This document shows, one piece after another, positions 8,393 through 16,591 of a DNA stretch of 38,780 bases (position 1 is its first letter; each line of letters begins with the position of its first letter). Origin of the DNA: an uncultured Clostridia bacterium (GTDB lineage Bacteria; Bacillota; Clostridia; Christensenellales; Aristaeellaceae); contig CAKTUS010000017.1 in NCBI GenBank assembly GCA_934621485.1, positions 1 through 38,780 on the forward strand, given 5' to 3'. The position numbers and the translations under genes were made by a program. Under the pieces are notes generated by a model. It had not been told where the DNA came from, did not search any database, and saw only the letters and a program-made list of their open reading frames with translations.

Positions 8393-9508
8393 TCAAACGC
8401 GAATCAGTTCATACGCCATGGCGCCCATGCCCAGGGCCTGAGCATGCTCCACGCCGCTGCGCCAGTTGGTGTAGGGGTGGGTATCGTGGAAGATATCGCC
8501 GGTATGCTCTTCCTTGGCGGCCAGGGCGGTTCCGGGCAGGGGCTGCATGCGGTTGCACGCGTCGGCGCAGGCCACGTCCAACGCTACGGGGTCAAAGCTG
8601 GCAAACATGCCCACGTCGGCAATGATGGGCGCGTCGTTTTCGGCATGACAGTCGCAGCAGGGGGATACGTCCATCACCAGGGAAATGTGGAAGTTAGGGC
8701 GATCCTTAACAACAGCCCAGGCATACTCGCTGATTTTTTCATTCAGCGCGTCATTGGAACTGTCCGGCCCCAGAATAGCGCCCCGGTCGCGGCAGATGCC
8801 CACGCAGCGGCCGCAGCCCACGCACAGGTCGTGGTTGATAAACGCCTTGCGGTGCGGCTTTTCGCCCTGGAAGGAGATGGCCCCATGGGCGCACACCTTG
8901 GCGCAGCGGCCGCAGCCTACGCACATGTCCTGGTGCACCGAGGGCTTGCCGTCATGGTGCATGGCCCGCTTGCCGGCGGTAGAGCCGCAGCCCATGCCCA
9001 GGTTTTTCAGCGCGCCGCCAATGCCGGTACACTCGTGGCACTTGAAATGATTCAGGGTGACGATGGCTTCCGCATCCATAATGGCCCGGCCGATAAGCGC
9101 TTCCTTGAAGTGCTTGCCGTTGATGGGTACGGCCACATCGTCGGTACCCAGCAGGCCGTCGCCGATGATGACGTGGCAGCCGGTTTGCAGGGGGCTGAAG
9201 CCGTTGCCGTAGGCCGCGTCCAGGTGATCCAGCGCATTGCGGCGCATACCGGTGTACAGGGTGTTGCAGTCGGTCAGGAAGGGGCGCGCGCCCATGTCTT
9301 TCAGCGTATCCACCACTGTTTTGGCGTAGTTGGGCCGCAAAAAGGCCAGATTGCCGGGCTCGCCAAAATGAATTTTTACGGCGGTAAACTTGCCGCCCAA
9401 ATCCATCTTCGTCATACCGGCCTTTTCCAGCAGGCGGCGCAGCTTTTGCAGCAGGTTCTGTTCCGGGTTGGCGCGGAAATCGGTATAGTATACTTTGGCT
9501 TTTTCCAT
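8393..9508 (-). CDS. DUF362 domain protein with two 4Fe-4S clusters
   Basis: A 371-residue cytoplasmic protein of the DUF362 family, whose members are iron-sulfur proteins of undefined biochemical role. Two bacterial ferredoxin motifs are intact: Cys196-x2-Cys199-x2-Cys202-x3-Cys206 and Cys229-x2-Cys232-x2-Cys235-x3-Cys239. They lie between the two halves of the DUF362 domain. The first half includes VKIHFGEPGN near 44 and LNHFKCHECTGIGGALKNLGMG at about 152-173. The second includes a cysteine-rich SPCCDCH near 285. The ATG at 9506-9508 has an AGGAGGG ribosome binding site. The gene has its own promoter and a hairpin behind it. An electron-transfer role is likely, but the substrate is unknown. 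Confidence 0.85.
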   Translation of the reverse strand: MEKAKVYYTDFRANPEQNLLQKLRRLLEKAGMTKMDLGGKFTAVKIHFGEPGNLAFLRPNYAKTVVDTLKDMGARPFLTDCNTLYTGMRRNALDHLDAAYGNGFSPLQTGCHVIIGDGLLGTDDVAVPINGKHFKEALIGRAIMDAEAIVTLNHFKCHECTGIGGALKNLGMGCGSTAGKRAMHHDGKPSVHQDMCVGCGRCAKVCAHGAISFQGEKPHRKAFINHDLCVGCGRCVGICRDRGAILGPDSSNDALNEKISEYAWAVVKDRPNFHISLVMDVSPCCDCHAENDAPIIADVGMFASFDPVALDVACADACNRMQPLPGTALAAKEEHTGDIFHDTHPYTNWRSGVEHAQALGMGAMAYELIRV

Positions 9509-9553
9509 GGTGTCAAACCCTCCTGAAAAATACGAAAGTTTGTTCGCGTTGGT

Positions 9554-9582
9554 ATTGTAGCATATCCATTTTTAATTGACAA
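9554..9582 (-). promoter_or_regulatory. Promoter of the DUF362 gene
   Basis: Minus-strand TTGTCA (9577-9582) and TACAAT (9554-9559), 17-bp spacing, lying between the end of the glycosyltransferase gene and the DUF362 start. Confidence 0.75.
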
Positions 9583-9594
9583 GACTGTATTTTT

Positions 9595-10740
9595 TCAGCC
9601 CGGTTCGTACAGCTTCAGCCAGTCGGCCAGCCGCTCCCTGGCAGAAAACAGCTTTCCAAACGCCTCCCGTTGGGCCGGGGTCATGGCGGGCCAGGAGCCG
9701 TTCATGGCCCGCTCCACCAGGGCGGGCAGCTGGCTGAACGTGTGGAAAGTGGGTACTTCCAGGCCCAGCTCCTTCAGCATGGGATATTGCAGCCAGTCGC
9801 CGTACATCACCCGGGCCCCGGCATACAGGTATTCCCGCAGGCTGGCGCAGAAGGCGTCCGTGCGAATGGCCAGAATGAAAGCGTCCGCGGCCAGGCGCAG
9901 CCAGGCGGTTTCCTCGTCGTTCATCCACTGGGTCAGTACCAGGGTTTGGCAGGGCAGGCTGCGGCAAAAGTCCCGGGTTCGCTGCACATAGGCGGCGTCA
10001 TCCTGACAGTAGGTTTGTTGAAGCACAATGGTCATGCGGGAAAGCAGCGGCATCCCTTTCAATGCTTCCAGCACCGCCAGCTGCTGCTGGGCCGAAGAGG
10101 CGCTGTAGCCCACACACAGCACAAAGCGATCGGCGCCGATGCCGAAATGGGCTTTGCAGGCGGCCTGGTCGTTGCTTTGACCAATGCGGGCGATGCAGTC
10201 AAACGTAGCCTGCCCGAATTGCAGCACTTGAGCCTTGGCGGCAACCTTGTCGCCGTACAGCTGCCGCAGGCGTTCCACCAGCGGGTTGTACACCGAATGG
10301 ATGCGGTCGCACCTTTCCAGATACGGCTTCATGCGCATCAGCTCCCGCTGAGAGGACCTGAGCAGGTCGCTGCCCCAGAAGCAGCACACCCACCGGGCGT
10401 GATACCGGCGGGCTACCCGGCCGCCCAGGGCCAAATCCCGTTGGGACAGGTAGTGATTGTGTACGATGTCAAAGGGGCCGTATTGACGGCAGAGCTTGCG
10501 GGCGTTCAGCCACACACGCACCCACATGCGCAGCCGGGGAATGTGGCGAATCACCGGCAGCCGGTGCTCGTCCCGGTACACCGCAACGCCGTTTTCCCGG
10601 TAAAAGGCGTCGTTTGTTCCCTGATTGCCCCAAATGGGAAACAGCACCGCCTCATACCCGGCGGGCAGCAGCACGTTTTCCACAAATCGTTTGGTCCATG
10701 CGCCGTCTGCGTCAGCAATGATCAGAACTCGCTTGGTCAT
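9595..10740 (-). CDS. Glycosyltransferase, GT4-like (GT-B fold)
   Basis: A 381-residue protein built like a GT-B glycosyltransferase. The Rossmann-type start KRVLIIADADGAWTKRF is followed by FDIVHNHYLS near residue 91, typical of the acceptor-side domain of family 4 enzymes. A second domain begins with FVLCVGYSAS near 207, where a donor sugar nucleotide would sit. It ends with DAFCASLREYLYAGARVMYGD around 315, corresponding to the usual E-x7-E/G region. It probably adds a sugar to a membrane-linked oligosaccharide at the cytoplasmic face. It follows a flippase gene by 6 bp in the same operon, supporting a surface-polysaccharide role. The ribosome binding site AAAGGA lies in the flippase tail. 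Donor and acceptor are unknown. Confidence 0.8.
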   Translation of the reverse strand: MTKRVLIIADADGAWTKRFVENVLLPAGYEAVLFPIWGNQGTNDAFYRENGVAVYRDEHRLPVIRHIPRLRMWVRVWLNARKLCRQYGPFDIVHNHYLSQRDLALGGRVARRYHARWVCCFWGSDLLRSSQRELMRMKPYLERCDRIHSVYNPLVERLRQLYGDKVAAKAQVLQFGQATFDCIARIGQSNDQAACKAHFGIGADRFVLCVGYSASSAQQQLAVLEALKGMPLLSRMTIVLQQTYCQDDAAYVQRTRDFCRSLPCQTLVLTQWMNDEETAWLRLAADAFILAIRTDAFCASLREYLYAGARVMYGDWLQYPMLKELGLEVPTFHTFSQLPALVERAMNGSWPAMTPAQREAFGKLFSARERLADWLKLYEPG

Positions 10741-10746
10741 TTGCTT

Positions 10747-12198
10747 TCATCCTTTCTTATGCAGGCGTTTCTTCAGGGGGACAAGCAGGCTGCCAAGGGT
10801 GTGCAGCAGCGTGGCGATTTCCCTTCGAAACAGCGCGCAGGCCAGGGCCAAAATGCTCAGCAGCAGCGCATACTTCACCGCGCCGCTCAGCAGCAGGTTG
10901 ACGAAGGAAGCCGCCAGCATCAGCCCGATGACATAAGCCAGATAACGGTAGCTTTGCAGCACCCGGTAATAGATTTCGCCTATGCGGGTGCGCAAAAGCA
11001 GCGTCAGGATGGCGGATACCGCCGCCGCCAGCGCTGCGCCGGGCATGCCCATCGGCGGAATGAACACATAGCACAGCCCGATATTCAGCACGGCGGATAC
11101 CAGATAAATGAGCGTGGTCCAGTAGGTTTTTTTGGAGATGGTGATGCCCATGCCCGTGGTTTCGCCCAGACAGTAGCAAATGGGAGAAACGAACAAAAAG
11201 GGAAAAAACACCACCGCGCTGCGGTAGCTTTTGCCCAGCAGAAGGAATACCGGCGTTTGCAACAGGGTGATGGTCAGGCCGAACAGCGTCAGCAGGCAGG
11301 CCATCAGCCGGTGCACGGTGAAAAAGCGGCGGCTGTCGTCGCTTTGGTAATTTTCCAGCACATAGGGCGCCCAGTAGGTGTTGAAGCCCGTTTGCACAAT
11401 ATTGATGGTGGAGGCCAGGCCCAGGGCCGAGGCGTAGATGCCTGCCGCCGCGTAGCCCAGCAAATGCTTGAGGGCCAGCGTGCTTACCGTGGAAGTGGCC
11501 CAGCTGAACAGGCTTAGGGGCACCAGGGGCAGGGCGTAGCTGCCCACGGCCTGCAGGGCGGGCTTGTCCAGCGCCGTCCAAAAGCCCCGGTCAAAGCGGC
11601 TGCGCTGCAAAAGTACATAGGCCAGGGTAAACAGGCCCATGAGCAGCGTCATCAGCAAAATGGCCGAGCGGCCCAGCGGCGAGCGAAAGCCGGCCGCCAG
11701 ATAGGCGATTTTGGTGAGCAGCACATGCAGAACGCCCTGCACTGTATAAGCCGCGGCGTTTTGCTCCATGCGGTAGCACAGGGAGAGAAAACGGTACAGA
11801 ATGGTAAAAAAGGTGAACAGGCACAGGCACAAAAAGGCAGGCAAGTCAGGCGCACCAGTGATTTCCGCGCTGACGCCACGCCAAAAAAAGCTCATGATCG
11901 CCGAGGCAACGAGGCAAAAACCCAGCGATACGCCAAGGCAGAAGGTGAACAGACTGCGCCGGGTCAGGCGGCCCGGAGTTTCCCGGAAAAAACGCACGAA
12001 AGCCTGATCCAGGCCCAGATAGCTCACCGAGCAGAACAGGTTGGTATAGCTGCTGAACAGGGTAACCTTGGCCAGTTCCTCCGGGGCGAACAGGCGGGTG
12101 GAAATGGGCGAGGCAATAAACCCCAGTACAAAGGAAATCCATGTAACCATGGAAAAACCCACCAGATTTTTCAAAAACTTCTTTTGACTTTGTTCCAT
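10747..12198 (-). CDS. Polysaccharide (Wzx-like) flippase, MATE/MVF superfamily
   Basis: A roughly 483-residue integral membrane protein with about 12-14 hydrophobic segments. The start, KFLKNLVGFSMVTWISFVLG followed by RLFAPEELAKVTLFSS, is typical of the polysaccharide-biosynthesis flippases that move lipid-linked oligosaccharides across the membrane. The C-terminus is basic (KKRLHKKG). Two starts are possible: GTG at 12199-12201 or the adjacent ATG at 12196-12198. An AGAGGA site suits either, and I use ATG. It lies between the kinase gene (about 29 bp upstream) and the glycosyltransferase (6 bp downstream), so all three should be cotranscribed. No polymerase or priming transferase is present in the window. 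Confidence 0.85.
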   Translation of the reverse strand: MEQSQKKFLKNLVGFSMVTWISFVLGFIASPISTRLFAPEELAKVTLFSSYTNLFCSVSYLGLDQAFVRFFRETPGRLTRRSLFTFCLGVSLGFCLVASAIMSFFWRGVSAEITGAPDLPAFLCLCLFTFFTILYRFLSLCYRMEQNAAAYTVQGVLHVLLTKIAYLAAGFRSPLGRSAILLMTLLMGLFTLAYVLLQRSRFDRGFWTALDKPALQAVGSYALPLVPLSLFSWATSTVSTLALKHLLGYAAAGIYASALGLASTINIVQTGFNTYWAPYVLENYQSDDSRRFFTVHRLMACLLTLFGLTITLLQTPVFLLLGKSYRSAVVFFPFLFVSPICYCLGETTGMGITISKKTYWTTLIYLVSAVLNIGLCYVFIPPMGMPGAALAAAVSAILTLLLRTRIGEIYYRVLQSYRYLAYVIGLMLAASFVNLLLSGAVKYALLLSILALACALFRREIATLLHTLGSLLVPLKKRLHKKG

Positions 12199-12227
12199 CA
12201 CGTTCGTTCCTCTCGGCGTTTTGGGCT

Positions 12228-13091
12228 TCAGGCGCCGCGGCTTTCCTTGGGCACGGTAACGGTAAAGGCGGTTTGACCGCCCTCCTCCAGCTGAATGGTC
12301 CCGCCAAACTCCTGAAGGATTTGGCGCACGATGCTCAGCCCCATGCCCCGGCCCTCGCCCTTGGTGGATACGCCCGGCTCAAAAATACGCTCCCGCATGG
12401 ACGGCGGGATGGCCGGGCCGTTGTTGGCAACGGTAAACACAAAGCACCGCAGATCCTCCCGCACGCTTAATGCAATGCGACCGCCCGCTTGCTCAGCCAC
12501 CGCATCGGCGGCGTTGTCCATCAGGTTGCCGATAATGCAGCACAGCTCCCAAGGTGGCACAGGCAATTCCTCCAGTGTGCTGCGAATATCCATCTCCAGG
12601 GCCACGCCTTTTTCCTCGCAGGCGGCGCTTTTCACCTGGAGCAGGGCGTTGAAGGCCGTTGCCTTGGTGCGAAGCACCTTGGACACCGCTTTCAGTTCCG
12701 AATAAATTCGCTCCAGATAGACGGCGGCCTCCTGGTGTTCGCCCATTTCCAGCAGGCTGTATACCACCTGCAAATGGTTGAGAAAATCATGCCGCTGCGC
12801 CCGCAGCTTCAGGTTCAGCGCATCCATCTGGCGGTTGGAAAGCTGCAATTCGTTGATGATCCGCTCCCGGCGGCGGGTGCGTACCGCCTCGGAAATATCA
12901 ATGGACGCACCCCAGACGGCTACAAACGCCGCAATTACCACCATCACCACCAGAGCGGCGCGGCTCTGGTTTCGCAGAAAAAGCACATACAGTACAAAGG
13001 CAATCAACGCCGCGATTTGAATGGCGTTTACCACAATGGCGGATAACGTGGCCTTGTTCACATCGGGGTTTAGGGTACGCTTTGGTTTCAT
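12228..13091 (-). CDS. Sensor histidine kinase, SPOB/GHKL type (orphan)
   Basis: A 287-residue membrane sensor kinase. Two N-terminal transmembrane helices lie at about 18-39 and 44-62 with almost no extracellular loop. A coiled linker follows, then the SPOB-type dimerisation box with phospho-acceptor His101 in RHDFLNHLQVV. The GHKL ATPase shows the N-box NLMDNAADAV at 189-198 and the G-box GRGMGLSIV near 245. The RHD(F)LNH form is shared with DcuS/CitA and natural-product kinases. No response regulator is adjacent. The kinase instead leads the flippase-glycosyltransferase operon. The frame opens earlier, but ATG 13091 has AAGGAG 5 nt before it. The signal is unknown; with such short loops it may be sensed within the membrane. 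Confidence 0.87.
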   Translation of the reverse strand: MKPKRTLNPDVNKATLSAIVVNAIQIAALIAFVLYVLFLRNQSRAALVVMVVIAAFVAVWGASIDISEAVRTRRRERIINELQLSNRQMDALNLKLRAQRHDFLNHLQVVYSLLEMGEHQEAAVYLERIYSELKAVSKVLRTKATAFNALLQVKSAACEEKGVALEMDIRSTLEELPVPPWELCCIIGNLMDNAADAVAEQAGGRIALSVREDLRCFVFTVANNGPAIPPSMRERIFEPGVSTKGEGRGMGLSIVRQILQEFGGTIQLEEGGQTAFTVTVPKESRGA

Positions 13092-13169
13092 GACGGCTCC
13101 TTGCAATCAAAACAAAAAAATCAAAAAAGCGGCGGCGCTGCCGAACCGGGCATTTGTCCGTTCCAAATC

Positions 13170-13198
13170 ACTATACTCTCTTCTTTGACAAAATTCAA
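13170..13198 (-). promoter_or_regulatory. Promoter of the kinase-flippase-glycosyltransferase operon
   Basis: Minus-strand TTGAAT (13193-13198) and TATAGT (13170-13175) at 17-bp spacing, about 80 bp before the kinase ATG. Confidence 0.6.
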
Positions 13199-13408
13199 CC
13201 GCGGCGGCCGGGGAATGGGCGGGGCAACAGCCTTTACATCACATTCTAAAGACGCTGGGCGAGTATTCGCCGCATTTGCCAATTGCACTGGGTGAAGCGT
13301 CATTGTTCAAGAACGTACGTTTTGATTCCGCATCATTTCATTGCCCTCATTTGATAGGACGTGTGAAAAAAGGGAAACGCCGTTGCCATTCAGCCGCCTG
13401 CGCCCCCC
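13199..13408. other. Central part of the divergent intergenic region
   Basis: About 210 bp between the two divergent promoters within the gap 13092-13586. It is comparatively AT-rich. I see no gene, repeat or hairpin worth naming. Confidence 0.4.
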
Positions 13409-13438
13409 TTGACGAACCGCCTGGTTTCACGATAAAAT
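13409..13438 (+). promoter_or_regulatory. Promoter of the acyltransferase-like gene
   Basis: TTGACG at 13409-13414 with ATAAAA (13432-13437, 17-bp spacing) or TAAAAT (13433-13438, 18-bp spacing). It leaves a leader of about 140 nt. Confidence 0.6.
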
Positions 13439-13586
13439 AAAAACTGGCTTAGACTGTTCCCCTCCGTTATTCAAAATTGATACCGCAATCATTCTTTACC
13501 TTATGCATCTGGGGACAACAGCACACATGAGCCATATCCGCCGCGCCGCCGCCTGTCTGCGGCCGCGCCTGAAAGGAAGGAACGCC

Positions 13587-14531
13587 ATGTTTGGACACCG
13601 CCCCGAAGGAAAACGCCTGCACGATATCGACCCCATCGTGCAAATTACCCCCTACCTGATGCCCATGCGCTGCGACGCCCAGGTATTCCTGGACTATGAC
13701 GTGGAGTACGAGCCGCTGATGCGCTACATCGCCCGGAAAAGCCGGGAGGGCGTCAAGATTACTTTTATGGAAATCTTGATCGCCTCTTTTGTGCGCGGCG
13801 TATCCCAGGTGCCAGAAGTGAACCGCTTCATTATGAACAAGCAGTATTACAACCGCAAGGAGCTCACCGCCAGCCTGACCCTGCTGATGGACACGCCGGA
13901 CGGCTCCCTGGAGGAAAACGCCATCAAAGTGTTCTTCGACCCCAGCGACACCATTTACGACGTGAGCGCCCGGGTAAAGGCGGCTGTGGAGCAGGGCCGC
14001 AAGGCGGAGGAACCAAGCTTTGCCATCAAGCTGGCCAGCGCTGTTTTGAAGCTGCCGCTGGTGCCCAGCCTGGTGGTGGCGCTGGTGCGTCTGCTGGATC
14101 GCTACGGCCTGTGTCCCAAGGCGCTGCTGGATGCGCTGCCCTTCCACACCAGCATGTTTGTAACCAATATGGCCTCCATCGGCATGACCCGGGTTTATCA
14201 CCATATTTATAACTTTGGCAATACAAGCCTGTTTTTCTCCCTGGGCACCCCGCGCCGGGGCTATACCGTGAACGCCAAGGGCGAGCCGGTGCGCGCCTGT
14301 ACCCTGCCCATTGGCTGCACGGCGGATGAGCGCGTCTGCGGCGGCGCCATGTACGCCCGCCTGTTTGCTGTGATGAAAAGCTGCCTCAAGCATCCCGAGC
14401 AGTTGGAAACCCCGCCGGAAACCGTGCGCTACAACGAGGGCTGCGAGTACCACGTGCCCAAGCCCCAGATTCAGGTCTCGCAGACAGAGGAAAGTCCGGA
14501 AGCGCCTCAGGCCGAGCCTGCCACCGTGTGA
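13587..14531 (+). CDS. Stand-alone 2-oxo acid dehydrogenase E2 (acyltransferase) domain, catalytic residues changed
   Basis: A 314-residue protein resembling the catalytic domain of dihydrolipoamide acyltransferases (chloramphenicol-acetyltransferase fold): DIDPIVQITPYLMPMRCDAQVFLDYDVEYEPL at the start, FMEILIASFVRGV around 60, and a C-terminal region equivalent to the E2 active-site loop. It has no lipoyl or E1/E3-binding domain, and no dehydrogenase genes are near. The E2 signature HxxxDG reads Glu248-Arg-Val-Cys-Gly252-Gly253, so both catalytic His and Asp are replaced. Acyl transfer by the usual mechanism is therefore unlikely. ATG 13587 has a GGAAGGA site; the frame is open further upstream. 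It may be a structural or binding relative. The function is unknown. Confidence 0.78.
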   Translation: MFGHRPEGKRLHDIDPIVQITPYLMPMRCDAQVFLDYDVEYEPLMRYIARKSREGVKITFMEILIASFVRGVSQVPEVNRFIMNKQYYNRKELTASLTLLMDTPDGSLEENAIKVFFDPSDTIYDVSARVKAAVEQGRKAEEPSFAIKLASAVLKLPLVPSLVVALVRLLDRYGLCPKALLDALPFHTSMFVTNMASIGMTRVYHHIYNFGNTSLFFSLGTPRRGYTVNAKGEPVRACTLPIGCTADERVCGGAMYARLFAVMKSCLKHPEQLETPPETVRYNEGCEYHVPKPQIQVSQTEESPEAPQAEPATV

Positions 14532-14544
14532 AAAAAGAATAGCG

Positions 14545-14582
14545 AAGGGCCCCGCCGTTTCGGTTGAAACAGCGGGGCCCTT
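14545..14582 (+). terminator. Hairpin after the acyltransferase-like gene
   Basis: Strong stem with arms AAGGGCCCCGC/GCGGGGCCCTT extended by GTTTC/GAAAC around a GGTT loop. It lacks a T tract, so intrinsic termination is plausible but not textbook. Repeat copy D starts directly after it. Confidence 0.65.
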
Positions 14583-14583
14583 G

Positions 14584-14810
14584 CAGACTGTTAAAGAACC
14601 CATGGGTGATATCGGAGGGCTGCGGCTCTCCATTTTTCATTGCGAACCCGGCGGCGTGTACGTCGGGTTCGGCACCCTTGCCAAGGTTCAGGTTCTCGAA
14701 AAACCCTTCCGGGGGAATTGTCAGAGGGGCCGCAGCCCCTCCGACTGTCATCGTATCGCCTGGCAAAGGCAGGCGGGCGGGGCGTTTCGGCAGAGCCGAA
14801 AACATTCCCC
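14584..14810 (+). repeat. Palindromic intergenic repeat, copy D
   Basis: Begins CAGACTG immediately after the preceding hairpin, as in copies B and C. It carries the GGAGGGCTGCGGCTCTCC hairpin and CCCGGCGGCGTGTACGTCGGG core. It continues with a second module, TTGTCAGAGGGGCCGCAGCC then ACTGTCATCGTATCG, shared with copy E. It fills the gap between two convergent genes. Confidence 0.75.
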
Positions 14811-14834
14811 CAGTCCTTTGGCGGCCGGGCTTGA

Positions 14835-15098
14835 TTACCGCATATCCAGACGCTCAAAAACCAGGGTTGCCTGAATACGGTCTCCGCCGCCAAAGCCCTT
14901 GCTGCCGCCGTTGGAAGTAGACATGGTGTGCAGCCGGTATCCCTTTGCCACCTGCTGATTGATGACCTCCTCAAGGTCTGTCAGGTTTCCGGAGCCGGTG
15001 CCCCAGAATTTTTCCTTCAACGTCACCTGCATGACCACATAGGGAAGTTCTTTCCCTGAAGCCATAGAAAAGCGCGATTCGTCTTCCCAGTTTCCCAT
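14835..15098 (-). CDS. DUF4177 domain-containing small protein
   Basis: An 87-residue soluble protein. The central part VVMQVTLKEKFWGTGSG, a LEEVINQQVAKGYRLHTMST segment and the ending GGGDRIQATLVFER match the DUF4177 family pattern of a short beta-alpha-beta unit (V-T-L-K-E-K-F, G-W/Y-x-L-H, ATLVFER). Family function is undefined. ATG 15096-15098 has AAAGGAGG with 9-nt spacing; the frame is open a few codons upstream without a better site. It is transcribed alone from its own promoter, convergent with the acyltransferase-like gene and divergent from the DUF3783-sfsA operon. No signal peptide or membrane segment is seen. Confidence 0.78.
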   Translation of the reverse strand: MGNWEDESRFSMASGKELPYVVMQVTLKEKFWGTGSGNLTDLEEVINQQVAKGYRLHTMSTSNGGSKGFGGGDRIQATLVFERLDMR

Positions 15099-15148
15099 TT
15101 CGGCCGTCCTCCTTTGCATTGCTGTGTCGCATGGATTGATGCGTTCTT

Positions 15149-15177
15149 ATGATAGCCTTTTTTGAGGAATGGCACAA
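15149..15177 (-). promoter_or_regulatory. Promoter of the DUF4177 gene
   Basis: Minus-strand TTGTGC (15172-15177) and TATCAT (15149-15154) with 17-bp spacing. Confidence 0.55.
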
Positions 15178-15179
15178 GG

Positions 15180-15415
15180 AAAAGGTTCCCGGCAAAAGCG
15201 GATGGCGCGGTCCCTGGGAAGCGGCGGGGACTCTGACCGTCCCCAAAGCCGGCCCGGCGGCAAACGTTTCAGGACAGGCGGAAGGCTTTCGGCAGCGAGC
15301 GCCCAAAACGCCCCTTTGCCGGGCGCCGCGCAAGGCATACAGGGATTTCGGCCTCTTTGCCCTCTGCCGGAGCGGGCTCCTTGACGGGCCGAGCGCCTGA
15401 AAAGCGATAGAGGCT
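15180..15415. repeat. GC-rich, hairpin-rich intergenic stretch, possible worn-down repeat
   Basis: Sits between the divergent promoters in the 390-bp gap 15099-15488. It contains short inverted repeats such as GGGGAC/GTCCCC (near 15226-15244). Phrases such as GGCGGAAGGCTTTCGGCAG and CTTTGCCGGGCG recall pieces of copies E and F. I could not align it well enough to call a true copy. Confidence 0.35.
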
Positions 15416-15423
15416 TTTGCCGC

Positions 15424-15452
15424 TTGCAATCTCACCGCTTCGTGAGTACAAT
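15424..15452 (+). promoter_or_regulatory. Promoter of the DUF3783-sfsA-AraC operon
   Basis: TTGCAA (15424-15429) and TACAAT (15447-15452), 17-bp spacing, 37 bp upstream of the first start codon. Confidence 0.75.
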
Positions 15453-15488
15453 ACGTTTGAACCATCAAACTCAAGGAGGACGCCGCTC

Positions 15489-15884
15489 ATGAGACCTACC
15501 TTGCTATGCTATAACCTTTCCGGCGAAAGAGCCGCCAAAATCCGGTTTGCAGCTATGCGCTTCTCCATTTTGCTGCGCCCGGTAGCGCCCGAGGAATACA
15601 GCCAGACCCTGGGCACTTTATGCGGCCTGGACGGCGCGTTGCCGCAGTCCCAGGCGCGGCAGGAGGAGCCCTTTCAGGAGGAAATGCTGGTAATGGCCGG
15701 GTTTCCGGCGGGCCTGGTTCAGCAGCTTTTGCAGGGCATGCGCCGTATGAAAATTGCCCCGGTGGCCTTGAAGGCCGTTTTAACAGACGTCAACAGTCAG
15801 TGGGACTCCTACCGGCTGTATCAGGAAATCAGCGCCGAGCATGAGGCCATGACCCGCGGCGCGGCCGCGGTGCACAGGGAGTAG
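15489..15884 (+). CDS. DUF3783 domain-containing protein
   Basis: A 131-residue soluble protein. The central MLVMAGFPAGLVQQLLQGMR and following APVALKAVLTDVNSQWDSYRL with an EISAEHE ending fit the DUF3783 family, a small uncharacterised Firmicutes domain. ATG 15489 has AAGGAGG 9 nt upstream; the frame is open earlier but without a site. It is the first gene of an operon, with only 3 bp separating it from sfsA. No biochemical role is known, and the conserved GF and LKAVLT segments are the only handles. Confidence 0.75.
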   Translation: MRPTLLCYNLSGERAAKIRFAAMRFSILLRPVAPEEYSQTLGTLCGLDGALPQSQARQEEPFQEEMLVMAGFPAGLVQQLLQGMRRMKIAPVALKAVLTDVNSQWDSYRLYQEISAEHEAMTRGAAAVHRE

Positions 15885-15887
15885 GCC

Positions 15888-16571
15888 ATGCGGTATCAGC
15901 AGATGCAGCCGGCTGTGTTTCTGGACCGGCCCAACCGCTTTGTGGCCCATGTGGATGTGAAGGGGCAAACCGTGGTTTGCCATGTGAAAAATACAGGCCG
16001 CTGCCGGGAACTGCTGGTTCCGGGCTGCCGGGTATGGGTGCAATACGCCCCTTCGCCCGCGCGCAAAACGGCTTACGACCTCATTGCCGTGGAAAAGGGC
16101 GAGAGGCTCATCAACATGGACGCCGCCGCTCCCAACCGGGCGTTTTGGGAGTATGTGCGTCAGGGGCGCTTTTTACAAAGCTGGCCGCTGGTGCAGCCAG
16201 AAAAGACCCACGGAGATTCCCGCTTTGATTTTTACCTGGAAGCGCCCGGCCGGCGGGCGTTTGTGGAGGTGAAGGGCGTTACCCTGGAGGAGGATGGCGT
16301 GGTGCGTTTCCCGGATGCGCCTACGGAGCGCGGGGTAAAGCACCTGCGCGGTCTGGCCCGGTGCGTGGAGGAGGGCTATGAGGCGTGGGCGGTGTTTATT
16401 GTGCAAATGGAAGGCGTGCGCCGACTGGAGCCGAACCGGCGCGCCCATGCGGCCTTTGCCGACGCTTTGCGGCAGGCGGCCGGGGCGGGCGTGCGCCTGC
16501 TGGCCTTGGATTGCCGGGTGGCGCCGGACGAGCTGCTGGTGAATGGGGCGGTTCCCATTTGTCTGCGGTAG
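15888..16571 (+). CDS. sfsA: SfsA family nuclease-like protein
   Basis: A 227-residue member of the SfsA family, first described as sugar fermentation stimulation protein and now generally annotated as a DNA/RNA nuclease with a PD-(D/E)XK-like fold. Family landmarks are FLDRPNRFVAHV (11-22), HVKNTGRCRELLVPG (33-47), RFDFYLE near 107, FVEVKGVTLEE near 124, FPDAPTERGVKHL near 142, and the closing DCRVAPDELLVNGAVPI. The acidic residues in RFDF and FVEVKG match the nuclease-type active site. The GGGAG site overlaps the end of the DUF3783 gene. Its genomic pairing here with a DUF3783 protein and an AraC regulator gives no clear functional hint. Confidence 0.93.
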   Translation: MRYQQMQPAVFLDRPNRFVAHVDVKGQTVVCHVKNTGRCRELLVPGCRVWVQYAPSPARKTAYDLIAVEKGERLINMDAAAPNRAFWEYVRQGRFLQSWPLVQPEKTHGDSRFDFYLEAPGRRAFVEVKGVTLEEDGVVRFPDAPTERGVKHLRGLARCVEEGYEAWAVFIVQMEGVRRLEPNRRAHAAFADALRQAAGAGVRLLALDCRVAPDELLVNGAVPICLR

Positions 16572-16591
16572 CGCAAAGGAGGAAAACGGCC

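Noticed and set aside
8055..8396. 113-codon minus-strand frame next to uvrA
   Set aside because: Made of repeat copy E and a hairpin; no site and no family resemblance.
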